Assembly: GCA_963922205.1 (NCBI GenBank)
Contig: CAWUHX010000035.1
Location: forward strand, 248,001-312,000
Direction of reading: 5' to 3'
DNA length: 64,000 bases
From: Romanomermis culicivorax
Taxonomy: Eukaryota; Nematoda; Enoplea; Mermithida; Mermithidae
Shown here: in pieces, positions 56,790 to 64,000 of the stretch
Numbering within the stretch: position 1 is the stretch's first letter
How the letters are laid out: every line of letters begins with the position of its first letter
The notes under the pieces: model-generated
Seen by the model: only the letters and a program-made list of their open reading frames with translations
Database searches by the model: none
What the model was told of the DNA's origin: nothing
Translations under genes and position numbers: made by a program

Positions 56790-57870
56790 CAGTGTTTTTT
56801 CTGCACAGTGCAGACTTTTTAGGCTTCGTGCAGATTTTTTTTTGGTGATTTGTGCACTGGTGCAGAACTTTTTGAGTTTTGATCACATCGGATACAGAAA
56901 AGATGCATTTTGGTGCATTTTAGAAGGTCATAATCTCAAATTTTTCCGGCGCTTGGCGCCGGTTATAACTTTAATAAGCATTATTATTTATTTCCTAGCT
57001 CAGGCGTTGCTTCTAACACGTCTACCTCCCCTTACCATTTAACCTTTAATAGTTTTCATCATCTTAAACGTATTATCTCATGTTTTAATTGGTAATTTTC
57101 AATATTTTATCTTGATATTTAATGAAAATTCACATTTTTTCCTTGACATACTTTTTGACAAAGATCAATACGTCAAGTCTGTAAATCTTTTGAAGCAATT
57201 ATTCCTTTCTTAACGTAAAATCAATCCAAAAGCTTCATGGAAGTAGTTTTCGGAAATTTCTACTTTTCTTACTCATATCTGTTCGGCCAAGTTCATAAGA
57301 GTTTGCGAATAAATTACTGGTTTTAAAATTTTCCGAATAAAAAATTCTAGAAATTACAACTTTTCAACACAAAATTTGGATCCAATTCTTGAAATAAATA
57401 TTCGCAAAATTAATTTTCCAGTGCTGCAGAATGCCAATAATACCCGGAAAGATTAATATATTTTTTGCTCTCACTTGTCATCATAGAGGACATAACCGTC
57501 GATTTCTCATGTAATTGAAAGTCATTATGCTCTAGCGTAGTTTGCTGGAAAATTTGTTCCACAATGCTTGTAGATTAAACTTCGATCAAAGTCAAAAATT
57601 TCAAATGTTTCCTTAATTTTAATGAATTAACGGCTCTAAAAAACAGCAGAAGGTTTGAAAAAGCTCAAAAATATATTAATAAAGCGTCCATAAGCATTTC
57701 TAAGTGAAAAACGACTTCGGGAAAATAGGGAAACAAATTTTGACCCCTTCTCCCATTTGGGGAAAAGGCCCGGGGGAAAAACAGTGGTAACAGGAGAAAA
57801 CTGCAGTCAGAAACTTTTTTTTGGCTTTTCTGCACTATGCAGAAAGCCCGGTGCAGAAAAAAAGACACTG
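56790..57870. mobile_element. hAT-like element with CTGCAC subterminal repeats, inside FB3
   Basis: Ends CAGTGTTTTTTCTGCAC and GTGCAGAAAAAAAGACACTG. Extra GTGCA/TGCAC words lie just inside both ends. Flanks GGCATGAC and AGGAATTC do not match. It encloses a CACTGTTTTT-family fragment (56885-57786). Confidence 0.6.
56885..57786. mobile_element. hAT-like element (CACTGTTTTT family), left end missing
   Basis: Follows the intact copy at 25664-26681 from 'catcggatacagaaaagatg' to the right end GGGGGAAAAACAGTG. Keeps one hairpin, CCGGCGCTTGGCGCCGG, near 56947. The left terminal part is replaced by the GTGCA-rich sequence. Confidence 0.7.
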
Positions 57871-58127
57871 AGGAATTCCGATGACTGTTGCAAGAAACGC
57901 ATCCGAAGTACTTTAACTTTTTTCTTTTTGAATAAATAAAAAAGATCCGAATTAACTCTACTTTCACAAACCAACATTGACATTTGACAATAAAAAGACA
58001 GAATAGAGCGGGCTTCCTCGAAATCAGTCATTTTAGTTTCATTAAAAGTGTTTTTATTGAATGGAGTTTAGCAGGGTAACTGACTATTTTTATGGTAATA
58101 TAAAACTGCTTGTTTATTAGGACACAC

Positions 58128-58289
58128 AATGCGCCAAAGTAGGACGGGCACCAAAGTGAGACGGGCGCCAAAGTGATATGGGCGCCAAAGTGAGACACAG
58201 CTTGGGCGCCAAAGTGGGACGAGACGCCAAAGTGAGACGTGCGCCAAAGTGAGATTGGCCCCAAAGTGAGACGGGCGCCAAAGTGAGAC
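58128..58289. repeat. inverted 17-bp minisatellite, right arm of FB3
   Basis: About nine units of cgggcgccaaagtgaga, the complement of the left arm. Confidence 0.92.
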
Positions 58290-58303
58290 TGTACCATTTT
58301 TTC

Positions 58304-58792
58304 TTCATGGGACACGGTGAAATTTCCGTCTTTCTTTCGCAGTTCTTGTAATTTATTCTTGCTTCCCATTAGTTTTTCCCCTAATTTATTCAATTTTTGC
58401 GTTCATACTTTATTGACCATTATTCCGTGTAAAATATTTTTTTCATTTACGTAAGCAACAACTGCATAAATTTTCCAGGAGCAAATTCCATAACCTCCAA
58501 GGAAAATCGTTCGCTTTTTCATCGCCCTGCCAACAATGTCAGCAATTTGATTTTCGTTTTTCTAGATAAACATCAACAGCTGCTTTTTTTCCAGAATTCT
58601 CTCCCATTCTCCAAAAAAAACATTTTTCTATGTGACACGAAACCAATTACCTGACGGCAAAAGTCCAATTTGTTAAGCATCCACGAAAAAAGTGATTGGT
58701 GGAGTAATTCTTCTTTTTTTCTTACTTGGTAGAAAATATGACGCAGGTGAAAAATCTGAGGTCATAATGTTTTTTTTAGGAGAAAAATGAAC
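58304..58792. other. non-coding stretch upstream of the FLVCR-like exons
   Basis: No exon recognised; upstream exons of the transporter may be here or further left. Confidence 0.35.
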
Positions 58793-59041
58793 CTATAGTC
58801 TGTTTGTCATTAAACGCTTGTAAATAAAAATGTGGATAGCAAGCACTATTTCATATTTTTAAGATTTTCTTCCAAATTGTGTTTCAAATATGGTTGAAAA
58901 TTAGTCATGCTTAAATAATCTTTGAAAGTTTTTTTGATTGAAAAATTTTATAATAAAAGCTTCACTTACGACTTTCATGACAAATTAATTTTTGTCATTT
59001 TTCAACCTGCAAGCATTTTATTAATTACGGACTATCAATAG
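58793..59041. mobile_element. CTATAGTCTG-ended MITE
   Basis: About 249 bp; left CTATAGTCTGTTTGTCAT, right 'gcaagcattttattaattac' then 'ggactatcaatag'. It ends about 80 bp before the transporter exon at 59121. Confidence 0.75.
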
Positions 59042-59120
59042 AATGTCTTCCAATGAACGTTACGTTTCGGGTAGATTGAATCAGGAATTTTCTTCAAAAT
59101 TTAACATTTTTGATTTTTAG

Positions 59121-59376
59121 CCCAAGACAACGGCAAAACGTCGACCACGACGTCGTCGTCGACGACGACCAGGTTGTACAGGAAACGTTGGGCGATTTTG
59201 GCCATCTTTTGTTGTTTATCGATGTCCAACGCTTTCCAATGGATACAGTACGCCATTATAACGAGTATATTGACCAAATTTTACGGCGTCAACGAACTAG
59301 CGATCAATTGGACTTCGATGATCTATATGTTGACCTACATACCGTTGATTTTCCCAGCGACATTCTTATTAGACAA
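59121..59376 (+). CDS. flvcr: FLVCR-like exon, TM1-TM2
   Basis: Acceptor GATTTTTAG, donor CAA|GTGAGC. Ends LIFPATFLLD plus two bases of the Lys codon completed by the next exon. Confidence 0.92.
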
Positions 59377-62300
59377 GTGAGCCATATTTTAACACGTACA
59401 AGGTCTGAGTCACCCTAACTTTATATCTCCAAGAACAGAACTACGTCAGTTTGGTTCTCATACTTCTTCATTAGTTTTTTATGCTTAGTTGTGTATCTGC
59501 ATATCTAACTTTTTGCGCGACGATATTTTGATATGCCAAACACTTACGAAAAAGAACCACCGACATAATATTTCATCTTGACAATTTTTTTAATTATTCG
59601 GTTCAGAGTTGCCCCATTAAGCATTCTGTTATTCAAACGCTGTACCAGTCTGTTTACTGTCCGCTGTCATTCTAAAAACTTTTTCTTCCAAAGCTTCGGA
59701 TTGAGTCACATCACATCCAAAGCTCCATTTTTTCTTAGATTCCAATGTTTTTTATCTATTCGACGGCATGCTAAACTTATAGTCGTCCAGTTAATTTAGG
59801 ATTACTAAATTGCTTCAAATGTATAAACAATAACAGATCAGCTTCAGAATCATCTTAAATTCATGTGATAATGATAACTATTTTTTTATCTCTGTTCCAA
59901 ATTTGTCAGCTGTGACAACTGAACTATTCTACTGAAGGTCATTCCTTGTTGTAAACATACATGACAGTATAGAAATTCTGCTGGGGGTTTGCCATGACAG
60001 GGAGTGGAATAGAATTTCTTTCGTTCTTGATAACGCAAAGAAAGGCCTTCTGACATCCAAGTAGCTTCTCTTCAACCTATATTAGTCAGATATGTGAAAT
60101 TATTTGCTTAGACAGTACTTTTTAAAGTTTTAATGCTAGTCTTGTGAAATCAAGTATGCTTTGTTTAGGAAAATTATGAAACTACAGCATCATTTTCATT
60201 TTTATGACGACTCTCTCTTCCCGCGCTCATTTTCCTTCTCCATTCAATCATTGCTAGGGCGGTCAAATCTGCGGGGGTCAGCAAGGATCTGATTGGGGTC
60301 AATATGACTCAAACCCTCACGTGCATATATCGTTGTAACACACGGAGCTTTGGAAGCCTGAAATTGGCTTAGTCTGACTTGAATTGCTTGAATCTGTACT
60401 TCCATGTGACATAAATCACTGTACGCAGCATAAACGATTAGCCACTGACGCATAAGCTCTCTTAAGGCCCTGTCATACTTCGTCGGATAGCGTCTATCGA
60501 CAGTCGGACAGAGCTGCTATACTTCTGCAATTGCAATTTCGATCGAATTGAAATTTTTTGTTCGACGCTGTCCGACGCTCAAGAAAATCTTTCAGTTTTC
60601 TGCGTTTAGGCCCCTTTAATCAACACATACAATAGCCGGATAGTGTCAGATGCCCGGCTATACTTCGTCGGACAGCGTCGGCCGTTGCGCAAATTTAACA
60701 TTTGAGCTGTTTTTTTGCCGAGTTTCGAATATATACGAGTATTGAATGTTTTTTGGTACAACTGTAACAGACTTTAGTTCGGCTATTTCGGTTTTTCACT
60801 TTCGTTTTTTCTTTCTCTTTATTCCTCCATCCTGTCAGGCACTGTATTTTTTTCCTTCGTGCGGTTAAAGAAACATAATTTGATGAAAAAATAGTTTTCT
60901 GAAGTGGGTTTCATTCATCCAAATTGATGTTTTGTGAATAACTTTTAATTTTATAAAAATCGTGTATCGATTCGAGCACCACCCAAAATTCACATTGGGA
61001 GCCCATCATTTCGATTTAAACAATAAATTTGTACGTTCCTGTAACCGATTATGAGCTGTTACTAACCTCTAAGGAATATTGTTTATCAGTCACTTGTGAA
61101 ACGGTTACTAGTGTGAAATATACGTGTAGTGGTCTCGGAATAACGCAGAAAAAATTACAGGAACAGAATGGAGATTCGAGATTCGAAGTTTGGTCTGAAA
61201 AGTGGGCAGGAAATAATACACAATGGATGAAGCTACAAAAAATGAAACAACGAGAATAGGGCCAGAACAGGGCCAGGTAGGTCCATCGGGCTGGAATCTA
61301 CTGAGGATAGTGTGTTCCAAATCAGCTATACAAGAAACTTCCAAAGTACAACAGAAAAGTAGACAAGTTATTGAGTGATTCCAAAAAAGGTAGCGTGGAT
61401 TTTATTTTTGTGAAATTTGATATTGATTCTGACTTTGGAAAATAGCTGAATTGCTTTGGTGTAACATCGGTTTGATTGATGACACTTGCTTGGAGTGCTG
61501 TACCAACGGTATACTATTATGTGATTCGTGTGGGCGGTAGTAGTACAGTTAACTAAAACATGGTCATTTTAAGTTGACCAATTCGGTATAGATTTTTGAA
61601 GAACCGTAGGAATGTTTTACAAACAACGTCAGATTTGATAGCGAACTTTTTCTTTCGTGAGTAGCAATTATTTACTTCCTCAATTGTGCATTTTTAATAT
61701 TTATAAAATCATATAAAAACAAACTGTTATTTCGGGTATCATCCGTTAGTTTTCAAGTAGTCTCTCACTTCTACTTCCACATCGTTAATTTGTGTTTTGC
61801 AGATACGGGCTACGGGTATCGGCCATATTGGGAGCTACGGGAAATTGTCTTGGAGCCTGCTTAAAATGCTTAGCCTCTAAGTCTGACCGGTTCTATTTGG
61901 CGTTCATAGCTCAAACCATTTCGGGTGCATCTCAGATTTTCACGTTAGGTTTGCCGGCACGGATAGCGGCCATTTGGTTCGGTCCGCGAGAGTTGTCGAC
62001 GGCCACTTCGATCGGCGTTTTTGGAAACCAGGTAATTTGGCCAAAACCTTATTATGTATTTTTTCCAGTTCAAGCGGTTCTGGGTTGAATGTTTTGCGCA
62101 TAGGTCTTCTACGCAAATAGGATTTTCCATCAATCAGATTCACACTTGTATAGAAGATTAACCCATAGTTTGCAATCAAAACTGTAAATTTTGGCCGAAA
62201 ATTTTACTCTGTAAGAAATCACTATATTATTTAAATTAAAATTACGTTGTCACTGATGTTCGTTCCAGGTGATTCGTCGTCTTCTTGAAGATAATCATAG

Positions 62301-63413
62301 CATATTTAAAATTCGAATACTGCTCGAAAGCTAGCACAGCTTTAAGTCAGATTCTTTCGAGTAACGATTCACAGGGAGAAAGTTCCCCATGGGGTAACAA
62401 GGCGTCTAATAATATTTATAGTTTTGAAAGGTTTTATCTAAGAAATGCGCCTACGCTGTAGTTAACTTCTCTCATCATGAACTTGAAACTTATTGATTGA
62501 GTTTTATGTACCGGTACCTACCCGTATGCTATGAAGTGGGAAAACTTTTTTTCAATCAATCAACTAATCCGCATCATAAGTTCGTAAATTTCAAGATGCT
62601 AATTTCGACAAAAAATTATTTTTAAAAATATTTAGAGTTCGAATCAGGGCGTGGACTGCGCTGCAAGAAATGGAAAAAAGGTGTAGCTGTTCGATCTTTA
62701 ACGTCAGCTGGAAAATCTTAATTAGCTCAGAACCAAGATCTAGCACAATTTCTACTCATCGTTCTTGGTAAAACATGATTCCGTTTTTTGGTTGAAAAAT
62801 ATTTAAAACCGCTAAATCTTACTTTTGGAAATCTTACTTTTGCATTTGGAAAAGACATTGCCAGAAATCAAAAGTCAATTCTTCAGCCGGCTCACCTTAA
62901 TTTTCTGGAAATTTTTTGTACTGAAAATCTGTGATCAGATTCGGTTATATACATTGAACTTCTACTCTAGAATCTTTTTGAAATTCTCTCAAAGGGCAAG
63001 GTGACACCACTAACGAATTTTCAGTGTGATGGCTTAACATGTAACAATGTTTGCTTTGATATGTTGATTTACTATTTGATGAAAAACAGAATATAAAGGA
63101 AACTATGTACATCACAAAAGAACGCGATATACTGTGGTGGAATACGACTCGGCATCAAATTTGGAATGAATTTCTTTTCAGCTCGGCATTGCGTTAGGGT
63201 GCCTGATACCACCCATGATCGTCATGAATTTCAAAGACATCGTGGAAAGAGAAATGAAGGGAAATTATACGCACGATATTTCGACCAATCTTAGCGCAGA
63301 AAACGACGCCAAATTTACGGACCTGCTGCAGAAACAAGTTTCAATTGATTTGGATTATCTTTCCTATCCACTGGCGGCGTTCACTTTACTGATTCTAATA
63401 ATGGTTTTAGCAT
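59121..63413 (+). CDS. flvcr: FLVCR-like (SLC49) major facilitator transporter, partial
   Basis: Plasma-membrane carrier of the FLVCR family, whose vertebrate members are linked to choline and haem transport. Exons 59121-59376, 61803-62031 and 63182-63413 join in phase and give about 239 residues. After a Thr/Ser-rich leader (STTTSSSTTT) come RKRWAILAIFCCLSMSNAFQ (TM1), YMLTYIPLIFPATFLLDKYG across the first junction (TM2 and the loop motif), GATGNCLGACLKCLA (TM3), IAQTISGASQIFTLGLPARI (TM4), WFGPRELSTATSIGVFGNQ then LGIALGCLIPP (TM5), a polar loop with NYT and NLS glycosylation sequons, and AAFTLLILIMVLA (TM6). The first exon(s) and the C-terminal half lie outside what can be recognised. Short open frames at 59110 and 61792 in other frames are shadows. 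Confidence 0.92.
59956..60331 (-). mobile_element. CATACATGCAC-ended element, inverted copy in FLVCR-like intron
   Basis: 376 bp, ends CATACATGACAG and CACGTGCATATATC, flanks GTTGTAAA (59948-59955) and GTTGTAAC (60332-60339), 7 of 8 bases matching. The interior is the complement of the 3478 copy. Confidence 0.78.
60465..60690. mobile_element. PIF/Harbinger-like terminal region without a matching end
   Basis: Starts after TTAA with GGCCCTGTCATACTTCG, the same terminus as 33862-35947, followed by repeated 'cttcgtcgga.agcgtc' words in both orientations. No opposite end is seen downstream in the window. Confidence 0.5.
60691..61802 (+). other. FLVCR-like intron, remaining part
   Basis: No repeat or exon recognised; open frames at 61029 (+) and 61108 (-) overlap each other and have no motifs. 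Confidence 0.35.
61803..62031 (+). CDS. flvcr: FLVCR-like exon, TM3-TM5
   Basis: Acceptor GTTTTGCAG, donor CAG|GTAATT. YGLRVSAILGATGNCLGA to STATSIGVFGNQ. Confidence 0.94.
62032..63181 (+). other. FLVCR-like intron, no feature seen
   Basis: AT-rich sequence between two certain exons; no repeat family from this window recognised in it. Confidence 0.5.
63182..63413 (+). CDS. flvcr: FLVCR-like exon, TM5-TM6
   Basis: Acceptor TCTTTTCAG, donor AT|GTAAGT. LGIALGCLIPPMIVM, a 55-residue polar loop, then YPLAAFTLLILIMVLA. Confidence 0.9.
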
Positions 63414-63639
63414 GTAAGTTTTTGTCGAGTGGTAACTCAGCACCATACAGTACAGAGAACGATAATCTTGCGAAAATCAGGATTTGTAGATTTTCTTAAT
63501 TTTCCTTATAAGTGGGAATTCTGAGGCAAAATCTCTCTCCCTATGCATGTATGATGGATAACTGAAATGGCCTCGATGCAGTCTGACTTCAGTATACGTT
63601 TCTTATATAGCTGAGCTGATTCCAATTTCAAATTTTTTT

Positions 63640-64000
63640 CAAGACACGACTTAGAGGTTCGACCTTCCCCATAATAAGTTGAGGATTAATCATATCTCAA
63701 GATAAAAAATTTTAAACAGTTTTGTGCGCTGAGTTTCATGGTATCATTGGTTTTGCTTTAAAAGGAAAATTCACGCGGCTAGTATGCCAAAGTTTGAAAA
63801 TTGATAACTTTTTGGCATTTTTCAGTGGTCTTGCTAGACAAACGATATATTAGGATAGGAGTGATCTATTCCGTTAATCAACAATCATTTAACACAGGAG
63901 AGGACAGGCTATCTTTCGGAGTAATATTTACAGTAAATTATTGCATATTACATCTTTTAAGAAAATTCAAAGTGACGGAAGGAGCCGCCAAAATTAGAAA
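63640..64000. mobile_element. long-inverted-repeat element, one arm, cut by window end
   Basis: Follows the left arm of 6670-9400 from 'ataataagttgaggattaat' through 'tgcgctgagtttcatggta', 'cagtggtcttgctag' and 'attgcatattaca'. It lies in the next intron of the transporter gene. Confidence 0.7.

Larger units (their letters stand above)
56151..58295. mobile_element. foldback element with minisatellite arms (FB3)
   Basis: 2.1 kb, flanked by ATTTTTTC (56143-56150 and 58296-58303). Outer ends GATTGTGTCTCACTTTGG and the complement of GGTACAGTCTCACTTTGG. The left arm (56157-56400) and right arm (58128-58289) are inverted arrays of a 17-bp unit TCTCACTTTGGCGCCCG. The centre carries hAT-like sequences. 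The terminal GATTGTG is shared with FB1 and GGTAC with FB2. The flanking 8-mer is low complexity, so the target duplication is less certain than for FB2. Confidence 0.78.

Overview
The window is animal nuclear DNA. It is AT-rich, its genes are split by introns of hundreds to thousands of bases with T-rich acceptors (often TTTTCAG), and more than a third of it is recognisable transposon sequence. The long introns and acceptor style fit an invertebrate, possibly a nematode with an expanded genome, but nothing here fixes the taxon. There is no bacterial-style operon, CRISPR array or rRNA gene.

Five protein genes can be supported. (1) 4936-6105 (+): the last two exons of a conserved-looking protein I cannot name. 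(2) 13709-18001 (-): Pellino, an FHA/RING-like E3 ubiquitin ligase of Toll/IL-1 receptor signalling; six exons join in frame, but the exon for the second half of the RING-like domain was not found. (3) 27846-36613 (+): a four-exon, single-pass membrane protein with a long Lys/Ala/Pro-rich tail, probably lineage-specific. (4) 47624-47992 (+): a small secreted precursor with dibasic sites and Gly amidation signals, a candidate neuropeptide gene with a TATA box. (5) 59121-63413 (+): three exons of an FLVCR-type (SLC49, major facilitator) transporter that runs off the right edge. The genes show no shared pathway.

The rest is layered transposon insertions, many datable from intact target duplications. 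Main groups: (a) foldback elements whose arms are minisatellites of about 15-17 bp units (10612-12020, 31195-32699, 56151-58295), one carrying a decayed MULE transposase; (b) many short elements with CATACNTG termini, G/C-run interiors and 8-bp target duplications; (c) hAT-like elements with CASTGTTTTT ends and internal GGCGC/GCGCC hairpins; (d) PIF/Harbinger-like elements at TAA/TTA; (e) a TA-flanked MITE family with CTATAGTCTG ends; (f) a mariner-like element; (g) a tRNA-like repeat in two copies; (h) a long-inverted-repeat family at 6670-9400 and the right edge. Several are nested, and sister repeats in the same window provide the empty sites. At 44131-45860 two simple satellites, (AATAC)n and (AATAG)n, lie side by side.

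The most unusual biology is the foldback/MULE group, in particular one copy ending 27 bp before a coding exon.
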